The notes under the pieces: generated by a model
Database searches by the model: none
What the model was told of the DNA's origin: nothing
What the model saw: the letters and a program-made list of their open reading frames with translations, nothing else
Position numbers and translations under genes: made by a program
Shown here: positions 27,806 through 36,506 of the stretch, piece by piece
Position numbering within the stretch: position 1 is the stretch's first letter
Layout: each line of letters opens with the position of its first letter
Source: Actinorugispora endophytica
GTDB taxonomy: Bacteria; Actinomycetota; Actinomycetes; Streptosporangiales; Streptosporangiaceae
DNA: 64,000 bases
Assembly: GCF_004363075.1 (NCBI RefSeq)
Contig: NZ_SNYN01000012.1
Span: 62,001-126,000, forward strand
Direction: 5' to 3'

Positions 27806-28696
27806 CTACTCGGGGACCCGGCCCACCCCGCCGAAGTTCCAGCGGGTGGCCGCGTCCAGGTCGTCCTCGGGGTCGGGGCGCCACCAGGGCAGGAACCGGG
27901 CTCCCGGCTCGACCATGTCGAAACCGTCGAAGAAGCCCTCGATCCGCTCGGGGTCGCGCAGGTGGACCGAGGCGGTGGCGCGGCTGTAGGCGCCGGTCAC
28001 CTTCTCGACCGCCCGGCTTCCGGCGCTGCGGGTCCCGTGCGCGACGACCAGGTGGCTGCCGGGCGCCATGAGGGGGCGGAAGGCCCTGATGACGGCGGCG
28101 GGGTCGTCCTCGTCGGCGACGAAGTGCAGCACCGCCACGAGCAGCACCGCCACCGGTCGGGCGAAGTCGATCAGGCCGGGCTCGCACACCCGGTCGATCA
28201 GCTCCCCCGGGGCCCGCGCGTCGGCCCGCACGACCGCGACGGCGCGCTCCCGGGCCAGCAGCGCGCGGGCGTGGGCCAGGACGACGGGATCGTTGTCGAC
28301 GTAGACGACCCGCGAACCGGGCCGGTACGCCTCGGCGGTCTCGTGCACGTTCTCCCGGGTGGGAAACCCCGCGCCGATATCGATGAACTGATCAACTCCG
28401 GAAAAAGCCAGGTCGCGCACTGCCCGGCGCAGGAATGAGCGGTTCTCCCGAGCCGCCCGGAATAATTCCGGGACCACTCCGAGCATTTCGTCCGCGGCGT
28501 CGCGGTCGACCTGGAAATTGTCTTTTCCGCCGAGATAATAGTCGTACATGCGGGCCGGGCTCGGTTTTCGCAGGTCAGCCGCTGCCGGCCGCCAGACCGC
28601 CCCGCTGCCGCCGGTCGGCCGCCACTCGGAGGGAGCTGATTCGCTGATGTCGTCACCTCCTACAACGCCCGCACGGCCCGCGAACGCCTCCACCAC
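27806..28696 (-). CDS. DUF574 S-adenosyl-methyltransferase-like protein (PF04672)
   Basis: The conserved domain starts at PSPARMYDYYLGGKDNFQVD and continues with ENRSFLRRAVRDLA, FIDIGAGFPTRENVHE (SAM-binding glycine motif), RVVYVDNDPVVLAHARAL and AVLHFVADEDDPAAVI. This actinobacterial family is uncharacterised. The start is unclear. A GTG at 28696 is given here as the outer bound; a strong AGGAGGTGA at 28653-28661 lies inside the frame and faces only an ATC codon at 28648. The first third has more A/T-ending codons than neighbours. Confidence 0.75.
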   Translation of the reverse strand: MVEAFAGRAGVVGGDDISESAPSEWRPTGGSGAVWRPAAADLRKPSPARMYDYYLGGKDNFQVDRDAADEMLGVVPELFRAARENRSFLRRAVRDLAFSGVDQFIDIGAGFPTRENVHETAEAYRPGSRVVYVDNDPVVLAHARALLARERAVAVVRADARAPGELIDRVCEPGLIDFARPVAVLLVAVLHFVADEDDPAAVIRAFRPLMAPGSHLVVAHGTRSAGSRAVEKVTGAYSRATASVHLRDPERIEGFFDGFDMVEPGARFLPWWRPDPEDDLDAATRWNFGGVGRVPE

Positions 28697-29034
28697 GCTG
28701 CTTCCCGGGCCATCGTAGTACGCCTGTTTTCCGTCATTCTGAGTTAGCCCTGGCCGGCCGCTTATCCGGGGTTTCCGGCCCACTCGTCCCGGTTCGTGCA
28801 CAGCTTTATCCCACACTTACCGCTAATCACTTCCCGCACACGGCGTCCACCGAAAGGGACGAAATGGGATTCGGGGTCGTCTTCACCCGGGTCGCGGCCT
28901 CACGGGGGTTCGACCATGGTTCGCACGGCCGCCGCCTTTGATGATCTCGACGTCAACGCCCCGCGATGTCCGTTTCGGGGGGCGCTAATGTCAAGGCCAC
29001 CGAAGGATCCGGCACAGGAGAGGGAGCGAGACCG
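28697..29034. other. Divergent spacer, relatively A/T-rich
   Basis: Lies between the divergent methyltransferase and DUF2071 genes. It is less GC-rich than its surroundings (28720-28830 especially). TAATGT at 28986-28991 could be a -10 for the plus-strand gene, about 45 nt before its ATG. No clear palindrome or small ORF is seen. Confidence 0.4.
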
Positions 29035-29778
29035 ATGACCCACCAGGACCGGATCCCCCCGCTGGACCCGCCCCCGCTGCCGCGGTCCGTGCTGCTGGCG
29101 CAAGGCTGGCGGGACGTGGCCTTCCTGCACTGGCCCGTCGCCCCCGCGGACGCGGCCCCCCTGCTGCCGCCGAGCACCCGGCCCGACGTGCTGGACGGGG
29201 TCACCTACGTCGGGGTCGTGGCGTTCGCGGTCACCGGCACCCGCGTGCTCGGGGCCGTGCCCACCGGGGGGTTCACCGAGTTCAACGTGCGGCTGTACTC
29301 GGTGGACGAGCGGGGGAACCAGGGCGTGGTCTTCCTCTCCCTCGACGCCGACTCGGCGCACAACGCGCTCGCGGCCCGGGTCCTGACCGGGCTGCCCTAC
29401 ATGTGGTCCGACGCCTCCGTCGGCCGGGACCGCGACGGCCGCGTGGGGTACGCCTCCCGGCGGCGGCTGCCCGGCCCGGGGGCCCGGAGCCGCTTCCGCG
29501 TCCGCCCCGGCGGACGCCTGGAGCACCCGTCCCCGCTCGACGTCTTCCTGACCGCCCGCTGGGGCCTGCACACGCGCCACCTCGGCCGCACGCACTGGGT
29601 GCGCGTCGCCCACCGGGCGTGGCCGCTGCACCGCGCCGAGCTGCTCTCCTGTGAGCAGGACCTGACCGCGGCCGCCGGCCTCTGCGTCGCCGGCGCCCCC
29701 GTCTCGGTCCTGTGGTCCCCGGGCGTCGACACCGACGTGACCATCTCCAAACCGTCGGAAGAGGCAATCCATACCTGA
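29035..29778 (+). CDS. DUF2071 (YqjF-like) protein
   Basis: 247 residues with the DUF2071 pattern: LAQGWRDVAFLHWPVAP near the start, LLPPSTRPDVLDGVTYVGVV, TEFNVRLYSVDERGNQGVVF (the conserved N-x-R-x-Y) and WPLHRAEL near the end. The family resembles acetoacetate decarboxylase folds; no activity is known. ATG at 29035 follows GGAGAGGGAGCGAG. No signal peptide. Confidence 0.85.
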   Translation: MTHQDRIPPLDPPPLPRSVLLAQGWRDVAFLHWPVAPADAAPLLPPSTRPDVLDGVTYVGVVAFAVTGTRVLGAVPTGGFTEFNVRLYSVDERGNQGVVFLSLDADSAHNALAARVLTGLPYMWSDASVGRDRDGRVGYASRRRLPGPGARSRFRVRPGGRLEHPSPLDVFLTARWGLHTRHLGRTHWVRVAHRAWPLHRAELLSCEQDLTAAAGLCVAGAPVSVLWSPGVDTDVTISKPSEEAIHT

Positions 29779-29854
29779 CTCCGCGCTTGGAACCGGTCCC
29801 CGTCGGTAGCGGTGACGCTCGAACTCGATCATGCTCTCGCCTTTTGGAGGCGCT

Positions 29855-30445
29855 ATGACGCATACGGCAATGGCATCGGACCGCGACACCCTCGTACGGA
29901 GCCTGCACGACCTGGGACTGGCCGCGTGGTTCGGGGGGTCGCTGATGGGCGCGGTCGGCCTGAACAAAGCCGCCGAGGAGGAGTCCGAGGGCACCTCCGA
30001 GGCGCTCCGCCTCTCCAGTTCCGGCTGGGACAAGTGGACCCCGCTCAACGCGGCCGCGATCGCCCTGCACCTGGTGGGCGGCGCCGGCCTGCTCAACGCC
30101 AACCGCACCCGGACCATGCACCAGCAGGGGGTGGGCGCCTCGACCGCGGTCAAGACCGCCGTCACCGCCGCGGCCTTGGCCGCCACCGCCTACGCCCGCG
30201 TCCTGGGCAAGCGGGTCGAGAAGGCCGGAACCGACCCCCGGCCCGCCGACGCGGCCGCCGCCGAGCACAACCCCGAGCCCCTGGAGGAGACCGCGCGCAA
30301 GCTGCGGATGGCCCAGTGGGCCGTTCCGGCGCTGACCGGGGCCCTGGTGGTGCTCAACGCCCTGCACGGGGAGCAGCAGAAGGCGTCCCAGCAGAAGATG
30401 GGCTTCATGAAGACGGCGGGGTCGCGGCTGGGCGTGCCCGTGTGA
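29855..30445 (+). CDS. Small membrane protein, hypothetical
   Basis: 196 residues with hydrophobic helices near 15-35 (LHDLGLAAWFGGSLMGAVG), 65-85, 105-125 and 160-180, separated by charged loops. It resembles conserved actinobacterial membrane proteins of unknown role. The ATG at 29855 is set by GGAGG five bases upstream; an earlier ATG at 29831 lacks a site. Confidence 0.75.
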   Translation: MTHTAMASDRDTLVRSLHDLGLAAWFGGSLMGAVGLNKAAEEESEGTSEALRLSSSGWDKWTPLNAAAIALHLVGGAGLLNANRTRTMHQQGVGASTAVKTAVTAAALAATAYARVLGKRVEKAGTDPRPADAAAAEHNPEPLEETARKLRMAQWAVPALTGALVVLNALHGEQQKASQQKMGFMKTAGSRLGVPV

Positions 30446-30450
30446 GAGGG

Positions 30451-30484
30451 GCGCGGGGCGGTCTCCTCGGAGGCCGCCCCGCGC
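30451..30484. terminator. Bidirectional hairpin between convergent genes
   Basis: Perfect 11-bp arms GCGCGGGGCGG / CCGCCCCGCGC around a 12-nt loop. It ends the membrane-protein gene and the GH3 gene. Confidence 0.8.
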
Positions 30485-30493
30485 GGCTCGCGG

Positions 30494-33286
30494 TCAGGCG
30501 AAGTCGATCCACTCCAGAGCGGTCCCGGCCTCCTCGAACACCACGTAGAGGTCGCGGCGCCCTTCGACCCCGGCCAGCGGCGCGCCCGCCTCGGTGAAGT
30601 CGAAGACGCCCGACGCCGCCGGAACCGGGACGGACGCGGCCACGGGTCCGGTCAGCGGATCGTCCAGGCGCAGGGTGAGTGATCCGGCGCGGGCGGCGTT
30701 CACCGAGAGCACCGCGCGCGCGGGCCCGGGGCCGGTGAAGTCCACGTCCATGAAGGCCGCCCACGCCGCGGCCTCGGTGGAGCGCACCGCGTCGCCGCTC
30801 TCCCTGGCCGAGGCGCACAGCACGACGCCGTGGTACTCGTCGTTGTCCGCGGCCCCGGTGCGCGCCGGGGCGCGCGGCGGGATGGTCTCGCCCGGCACCG
30901 CGAGCGGCGCGCACACCCGCAGGTCCCTGGCCGAGCCGCCCAGGTGCGCCCTGCGGGGCGCGTCCTCCACCACGAAACGCGATCGGGTGACGTCCCAGAC
31001 CGCCAGCGCGGACACCGGGAACTCGACGCGGACCCGCCGGCGCTCCCCGGGCCGGAGGGCGACCCTGGCGAAGCCCTGGAGCCTGCGCAGCGGCTGCTTG
31101 ACCCGGGAGGCGCGCTGGTGCGTGTAGCACTGCACGACCTCCTCCCCCGCCCGGTCCCCGGTGTTGGTGACGGTCGCCTCCACGATCACCCGGTCGCCCT
31201 CGACGCGCGCCTCGGGGTCGGCGTAGTCCATGGTGGTGTAGCTCAGGCCGTGCCCGAAGGGGTACAGGGGCGAGCCCAGGTAGTACAGGTAGGTGGCGTC
31301 GTTGGCGATGATGTCGTAGTCGAACAGGTCGGGCAGCTCCGCGGCGGAGCGGTACCAGGTCTGGGTGAGCCGCCCGGCCGGGTCCGCGTCGCCGAACAGC
31401 ACCTCGGCCAGCGCGCGGCCGTACTCCTGCCCGCCGTGAGCGGACCACAGGATCGCCGGGACGTTCTCGTCGGCCCAGACCACCCCGAACGGGCAGCCGC
31501 TGCTGAGCACCAGGACCGTGGCGGGGTTGGCCGCGCGCACCGCGCGCAGCACGTCCTGCTGGGCGGCGGGCAGCTCGAGGTCGGTGCGGTCCTCGGTCTC
31601 GCGGCCGTTGACGAGCGGGTGGTCCCCGGCGACCACGACCGCCACCTCGGCGGTGGCGGCCGCGGCCGCGGCCTCGGCGGCGCCCGAGCGCAGCACGTCC
31701 ACGGTGAACACCGCCGCGCCGTCGGCGTCGGGGGTCAGGGTCAGGCTCCCGCCGCTCCCGACCGTGACGTAGCGGCCGGTGGCGACGTGCTGGAGCACCA
31801 CCGCGCCGCCGGGGCGCTCCTGCCGCCGGAAGGTCTGGCGCACCTCCCAGCCGTTGGGGCCCGGCTGGTCGTTGGCCAGGAGGCCGTCCTCGGTCTCGGA
31901 CACGTACCGGCCGTCCACGACCGCGCGCAGCGCGCACGCCCCGCCCCAGTCGAACAGGTCGAACGCCGCGGACTCGGCCACGGGGCCGAACCCGGGGGCG
32001 GGGGTGAGGGTCAGCGGCGCGCCCCGGGTCCCGGCCGTCACGTACCCCTCGCCGGTGCGCAGCGCGATCCGGTCCACGCCCTCGCAGAACACCGTCTCGG
32101 CGCGTTCGGAGATCCCCGCTCTGGCCGACACCGCGTAGGGCAGCGTCCCGCTGTACCAGTCCTCCATGACGGTGTCGCCGAGCTGGCCGATGACGGCCAC
32201 ACGGCGCGGGTCGCGCAGCGGCAGCGTCCCGTCGTTCTTGAGCAGGACGAGGGAGCGCCGCGCGGCGGTGCGGGCCAGCGCCTGGTGGGCGGGGCAGTTG
32301 ACGACGTCGGCGGGGGGCGCGGCGACGGCGGGTCCGGGGTCGAACTCGCCCAGGCGGGTGCGCACGGACAGCACGTGGGAGACGGCGGCGTCCAGGTCGG
32401 CCTCGTCGATCAGGCCGCGCTCCAGCGCGGCGCGGACGTGCGCCAGGGTGGCCTCGGGGCGGTCGTCGTCCTGGGTGAAGCTGTCCAGCCCCGCGCGGAT
32501 CGCGTGCGCGTGGGCGGCGGCGGGGTCGTCGTGGTACTTCTGCGGGTCGACCAGGTTGCCCGGGGCCATGGCATCGCTGACCACCAGCAGGTCGTCGGGG
32601 GCCGCGGCGCGCAGTTCGCTGTCGATGAGCGGGCTAAGGTGCGCGGGGCGGCCGTTGACCAGGTTGTACGACGGCATCACGGCCACCGCCGCGCCCTCGC
32701 GCAGCGCGGGGAGGAAGGCGGGCAGCTCGTACTCGCGCAGCACGCGCGGGGGCAGGTTGCTGGAGCTGGTGCAGCGGTCGGTCTCGTTGTTGTAGGCCAG
32801 GAAGTGCTTGAGGGTGGGGGCGGTCGCGAGCCGGTCCGGGTCGTCGCCCGCCAGTCCGCGCGCGTACGCGGTGGCCAGCAGGCCGGTGAGCCAGGGGTCC
32901 TCGGAGTAGCCCTCCTCGTTGCGGCCCCACCGCGGGTCGCGCAGCGGGTTGACGACCGGGGCCCAGACGTTGCGGCCCGCGCCGTCGGGGTCCTTGGCGT
33001 GGAAGGCCAGCACCTCGGCCGCCGTGGCCGCCCCGACCTCGCGCACCAGGGCGGGGTCCCAGGTGCTGGCCAGCCCGACGGCCTGGGGGAACACCGTGGC
33101 CGGGCCCAGCCAGGCCAGGCCGTGCAGGGCCTCGGTGCCGGTGCGGAACGGCCCGACCCCCAGGCGCTCCACGGGGCGCTGGTACTGGTGCAGCAGCCCG
33201 ATCTTCTCCTCGGTGGTGAGCCTGGCCAGGAGGTCGCGGACGCGCTCGCCGGTGCTCAGGGCGGGGTCGCGGAAGGGTTCGGTCAC
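30494..33286 (-). CDS. GH3 family beta-glucosidase with inserted beta-trefoil-like and C-terminal CBM6-like domains
   Basis: 930 residues, no signal peptide, so cytoplasmic. Family features: GPATVFPQAVGLASTWDPAL, APVVNPLRDPRWGRNEEGYS, TLKHFLAYN and the nucleophile region LLVVSDAMAPG (Asp 238; SDA instead of the common SDW). Between about 420 and 540 a fascin/beta-trefoil-like insertion appears (GEGYVTAGTRGAPLTL, ATGRYVTVGSGGSLTL). The GH3 C-terminal and fibronectin-type regions follow (YPFGHGLSYTTMDY), then a CBM6-like tail. It probably trims glucose from xyloglucan cores after xylose removal. GTG start with a weak site; its operon with the ROK gene upstream is plausible. Confidence 0.85.
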   Translation of the reverse strand: MTEPFRDPALSTGERVRDLLARLTTEEKIGLLHQYQRPVERLGVGPFRTGTEALHGLAWLGPATVFPQAVGLASTWDPALVREVGAATAAEVLAFHAKDPDGAGRNVWAPVVNPLRDPRWGRNEEGYSEDPWLTGLLATAYARGLAGDDPDRLATAPTLKHFLAYNNETDRCTSSSNLPPRVLREYELPAFLPALREGAAVAVMPSYNLVNGRPAHLSPLIDSELRAAAPDDLLVVSDAMAPGNLVDPQKYHDDPAAAHAHAIRAGLDSFTQDDDRPEATLAHVRAALERGLIDEADLDAAVSHVLSVRTRLGEFDPGPAVAAPPADVVNCPAHQALARTAARRSLVLLKNDGTLPLRDPRRVAVIGQLGDTVMEDWYSGTLPYAVSARAGISERAETVFCEGVDRIALRTGEGYVTAGTRGAPLTLTPAPGFGPVAESAAFDLFDWGGACALRAVVDGRYVSETEDGLLANDQPGPNGWEVRQTFRRQERPGGAVVLQHVATGRYVTVGSGGSLTLTPDADGAAVFTVDVLRSGAAEAAAAAATAEVAVVVAGDHPLVNGRETEDRTDLELPAAQQDVLRAVRAANPATVLVLSSGCPFGVVWADENVPAILWSAHGGQEYGRALAEVLFGDADPAGRLTQTWYRSAAELPDLFDYDIIANDATYLYYLGSPLYPFGHGLSYTTMDYADPEARVEGDRVIVEATVTNTGDRAGEEVVQCYTHQRASRVKQPLRRLQGFARVALRPGERRRVRVEFPVSALAVWDVTRSRFVVEDAPRRAHLGGSARDLRVCAPLAVPGETIPPRAPARTGAADNDEYHGVVLCASARESGDAVRSTEAAAWAAFMDVDFTGPGPARAVLSVNAARAGSLTLRLDDPLTGPVAASVPVPAASGVFDFTEAGAPLAGVEGRRDLYVVFEEAGTALEWIDFA

Positions 33287-33340
33287 GGGGCGTCCCAATC
33301 TGGTCGGTTGCTGCGCTGGAACCTTGTCTTCCTGTTTGCT

Positions 33341-33384
33341 CCTCCCGCCGGTCCCGCCGCGGGGGCGGGACCGGCGGGGGGAGG
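33341..33384. terminator. Hairpin between the ROK gene and GH3 gene
   Basis: CCTCCCGCCGGTCCCGCC pairs with GGCGGGACCGGCGGGGGGAGG around a short loop. It lies immediately after the ROK stop, so it may limit read-through from the regulator into GH3. Confidence 0.7.
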
Positions 33385-33387
33385 ACG

Positions 33388-34647
33388 TCACCGGTACCGG
33401 GGGACCGCCCTCTCGGCCGCGGGCGCGGGCGGGGCGCCGCCGTCGGGGAGGCGGCCCGACTCGACGGCGTCCAGGATGCGCGCGGCGGCTCCGAGCGCGG
33501 GGGCGTCCAGCCCCAGGGCGGAGGCCACCGCGATCGGCTCCCCGGGGTCGGGGGCGATGGCGCGCCCGGCCAGTTCCCCGTTGACCACCGGCAGCAGCCA
33601 GGGGGCCAGGTCCGCGTAGTAGCCGCCCAGGACCACCCGGCGCGGGTCGAGCACGTCCACCAGGACGGCCACCCCCGCGGCGAGGTCGCGGGCCGCCGCG
33701 GCCAGCCCCGACAGGGTCGCGGGGTCGCCCGCGCGGGCGCGGGCGACGACCTCGCCGATCCGCAGCTCCAGCTCGGCCCGGGAGGGGCGCGCGTCGTCGG
33801 CGGGTTCGCCGGGCGAGGCCCGTCGGACGACGGCGGCCGCCGACGCCAGCTCCTCCAGCCGGGCGTCCCCCTCGGCGGCGGGCACCCGGATGCGGCCCGC
33901 CTCGCCGCTGTGGCCGGTGTGGCCCCGGCGCAGCGCCCCGTCCAGGAGCAGGCCCGCGCCCAGGCCCACCCCCCCGGTGAGGTAGACCAGGTCGGCGGTG
34001 CCCGCGTGCGGGCCGAAGCGGTGCTCGGCCAGAACCGCGAAGTCGGCGTCGTTGCCGATCTCCACCGGGAAGCCGGGGCCGCGCAGCGCGTCCACCAGGC
34101 CCGCGGCGAAGTCGACGTCGCGCCAGCCCAGGGAGGGCACCAGGCGGGCGCGCCCGTCCGCGTCGACCAGGCCGGGCAGGGCCACCGCCAGGCCCAGGAC
34201 CTGGCGGCCGTCGCGTTCGGTGCGGGTGATGACCCGGCGCGCCAGCGCCGCCACGGCCGTGACCGCGCGCGGCGGAGAGGAGGCCGCGCCGGGGAAGGCG
34301 CGCCGCCAGGACAGCACCGGGCGCCCCGCCAGGTCCACGGCGACGGCGGTGAGGGAGTCCGCGCCGACCTCGATCCCGATCGCGGCGCACGAGGCGCCGT
34401 CCAGGGTGAGCATGACGGCCGGGCGGCCGACGCGGTTGCCGGTGGTGCCGGTCTCGCGCAGCAGCCTGCGCCGCAGGAGTTCGGACACCAGGCTGGAGAC
34501 CGTGGTCTTGTTCAGGCCGGTGGCCGCGGCGACGTCCGCCCGCGAGCAGGGGCTCCGCTCGCGCACGCAGCGCAGCACCACGGCCAGGTTGGTGGCGCGC
34601 ACGTCCGCGACGTCCGCCTTGTTGGGATCCCTCGAGTTGCCGATCAC
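33388..34647 (-). CDS. ROK-family regulator lacking the zinc-binding motif, probable xyloglucan regulator
   Basis: 419 residues. An N-terminal winged helix (RSPCSRADVAAATGLNKTTV, then SSLVSELLRRRLL) is followed by a ROK domain (EIGNDADFAVLAEHRFG, VYLTGGVGLGAGLLLDG, GHSGEAGRIRVP). The usual Cys-x-Cys-Gly-x2-Gly-Cys zinc site after the His-x3-Gly block is missing; an Ala/Glu-rich stretch replaces it. The GTG at 34647 fits the helix-turn-helix spacing. It is divergent from the xyloglucan importer with an operator between them, so it is the likely local repressor. The effector could differ from that of classic ROK proteins. Confidence 0.85.
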   Translation of the reverse strand: MIGNSRDPNKADVADVRATNLAVVLRCVRERSPCSRADVAAATGLNKTTVSSLVSELLRRRLLRETGTTGNRVGRPAVMLTLDGASCAAIGIEVGADSLTAVAVDLAGRPVLSWRRAFPGAASSPPRAVTAVAALARRVITRTERDGRQVLGLAVALPGLVDADGRARLVPSLGWRDVDFAAGLVDALRGPGFPVEIGNDADFAVLAEHRFGPHAGTADLVYLTGGVGLGAGLLLDGALRRGHTGHSGEAGRIRVPAAEGDARLEELASAAAVVRRASPGEPADDARPSRAELELRIGEVVARARAGDPATLSGLAAAARDLAAGVAVLVDVLDPRRVVLGGYYADLAPWLLPVVNGELAGRAIAPDPGEPIAVASALGLDAPALGAAARILDAVESGRLPDGGAPPAPAAERAVPRYR

Positions 34648-34720
34648 CGCGCGCTTCGCCCCCCGTTCCCGGATGCCGCCCGCCGACGGGATCTTGTGGT
34701 CTGCGTCACCCGGGGAGTAA

Positions 34721-34745
34721 TTTGTTTGTCTGCAAGCCGAACTAA
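34721..34745. promoter_or_regulatory. ROK operator between the ROK and importer genes
   Basis: TTTGTTTG-tctgcaagc-CGAACTAA, the same arms and nine-base spacing as the sites at 44151, 47936 and 26422. It is centrally placed between divergent genes, so both directions can be controlled. Confidence 0.8.
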
Positions 34746-34835
34746 TTCTAACGCGACCGGTCCCCGGACTCCAGGGCGCACCCGCAGGACGCGGCCCGGG
34801 ATCCCAGCCCACACCCCTCTCCGCGAAGGAACGCC

Positions 34836-36506
34836 ATGAGACAACCCCATCCCGGCGTCCAGACGAGCCGGCGCCGCTTCATCGGCCTCACGGGCGCCGC
34901 GACAGCGGCCCTGGCGGGCGGCGGACTGCTCTCGGCCTGCGCCCCCGACGGCCCCCGCCCGGGAGACGGCGGCGGAACCGCGGCGGACCTCGACCGGCTC
35001 GACGCGCTCGTCCCCGACCACATCCCGTTCCAGGCGGTCGAGCCGGACATCCCGGGCCTGCACGGCGCCCCGCCCGGGTTCACCTCCTACCCCGAGACCC
35101 TGGTGCGCGCCGTCGAGGGCGTCCCGGGCAGCGGCGGCAGCTACCAGGCGATGGCCCCGCTGTGGGGCCCGATCCCGCCCGGCCTGGGCCGCAACTCCTT
35201 CTACGACCTGGTCAACGCCGAACTCGGCGCGACCGTGGACTTCCAGTTCCAGGACGGCAACACGATCATCGACAAGATGAACGCGGTGATCGCCGCGCGC
35301 GACGTCGTGGACATCACGATGATCCCGGACTGGGTCATCAACCTCATCCCCTCCTTCTCCGAGGCCGCCCCGCAGCTGTTCGAGGACCTCACCCCGTACC
35401 TGGCCGGAGGCGCGGTGGACCCGTACCGCATGCTGGCGAGCCTGCCCACCGACTCCTGGAAGTGGAGCGTCTTCGGCGACCGGCTCCAGGGCGTCCCCTG
35501 GCCCACCGACCCGCTGTCCGAATGGATCTTCTACCGCAGGGACCTGTTCGACGAGCACGGCTGGGAGGTCCCCGGCACCGCCGACGAGCTGTTCGCCCTC
35601 GGCGAGGAGGTCAACGACCCGCGCGGCAACCGCTGGGCGTTCGGCGACTTCTACCGGGTGGTCCGCCAGGTCTTCCGCGCCCCGCGCGAATGGCGCCGCG
35701 AGGGCGGCGGCCTCGTGCACCGCTACGAGACCCCCGAGTTCGAGGAGGCCGTGGCCTTCATGCGCCGGGTCTACGACGCCGGGCTCGTGCACCCCGACAT
35801 CGCGTCGGGCTCGGGCGCCAACTCCAAGGAGCTGTTCAACAGCGGCGCGATCGTGCTCGGCCAGGACGGCCTCGGCGCCTGGACCGAGACCTACCAGGCG
35901 ATGCTGGGCCAGTCCCCCGACTTCCGCATGGACCTGGTCCCGGCCTTCGCGCACGACGGCGGGACCCCGTCGCTGCACCGCAACGACCCCTCCAACCAGA
36001 GCGTGTTCGTCAGGAAGGACCTCGGCGAGGACAGGGTCAGGGAGATCCTGTCGGTCCTGGACTACTGCGCCGCGCCCTTCGGCACCGCCGAGTACATGAC
36101 CTACCGCTACGGCGCCGAGGGCGAGCACTACGAGCCCGACGACAACGGCGCGCCCAGGCTCACCGAGCTCGGGCAGAAGGAGGTCTCCAACGGCTACCTG
36201 TTCATCAGCGGGCGCAACAACGCCGTCTCCGAGAGCGAGTACCCCGACTACGTGGAGTCCTTCACCACCTGGTTCAACGACGCCGCCCAGTACGGCGAGG
36301 ACAACCCCTTCGAAGGCATCCGCATCCAGCGCCCCTCCTCCTACGCCAGCGCCGAGCAGCCCACCGAGGACAAGATCGAGGACATCCTGCGCGGCCGCCG
36401 CGAGGTGGGCGAACTGGGCGACATCGTCGCCGAGTGGAGGAGCGACGGCGGCGACGCCGCACGCGACTTCTACGCCGACGTGCTCGTCGAGTACGGCCGT
36501 GATTGA
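34836..36506 (+). CDS. Oligosaccharide ABC transporter substrate-binding lipoprotein
   Basis: 556 residues. A twin-Arg signal peptide (SRRRFIGLTGAATAAL) ends in a lipobox, GGGLLSACAP, with Cys near 35, so it is exported folded by Tat and lipid-anchored. The mature protein belongs to the large extracellular solute-binding family that partners LplB-type permeases. Landmarks are ELGATVDFQFQDGNTIIDKM, DLTPYLAG, WPTDPLSEWIFYRRDLFDEH and the C-terminal IRIQRPSSYASAEQPTEDKI. Its larger size fits long oligosaccharides. Xyloglucan oligosaccharides are inferred from the locus. Confidence 0.88.
   Translation: MRQPHPGVQTSRRRFIGLTGAATAALAGGGLLSACAPDGPRPGDGGGTAADLDRLDALVPDHIPFQAVEPDIPGLHGAPPGFTSYPETLVRAVEGVPGSGGSYQAMAPLWGPIPPGLGRNSFYDLVNAELGATVDFQFQDGNTIIDKMNAVIAARDVVDITMIPDWVINLIPSFSEAAPQLFEDLTPYLAGGAVDPYRMLASLPTDSWKWSVFGDRLQGVPWPTDPLSEWIFYRRDLFDEHGWEVPGTADELFALGEEVNDPRGNRWAFGDFYRVVRQVFRAPREWRREGGGLVHRYETPEFEEAVAFMRRVYDAGLVHPDIASGSGANSKELFNSGAIVLGQDGLGAWTETYQAMLGQSPDFRMDLVPAFAHDGGTPSLHRNDPSNQSVFVRKDLGEDRVREILSVLDYCAAPFGTAEYMTYRYGAEGEHYEPDDNGAPRLTELGQKEVSNGYLFISGRNNAVSESEYPDYVESFTTWFNDAAQYGEDNPFEGIRIQRPSSYASAEQPTEDKIEDILRGRREVGELGDIVAEWRSDGGDAARDFYADVLVEYGRD

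Noticed and set aside
28198-28656. A separate 152-aa gene starting GTG at 28656
   Set aside because: It overlaps the DUF574 gene in another frame, has no recognisable domain, and its ribosome-binding site is too close to the GTG.
30830-33619. 929-codon plus-strand frame
   Set aside because: Antisense shadow of the GH3 gene.
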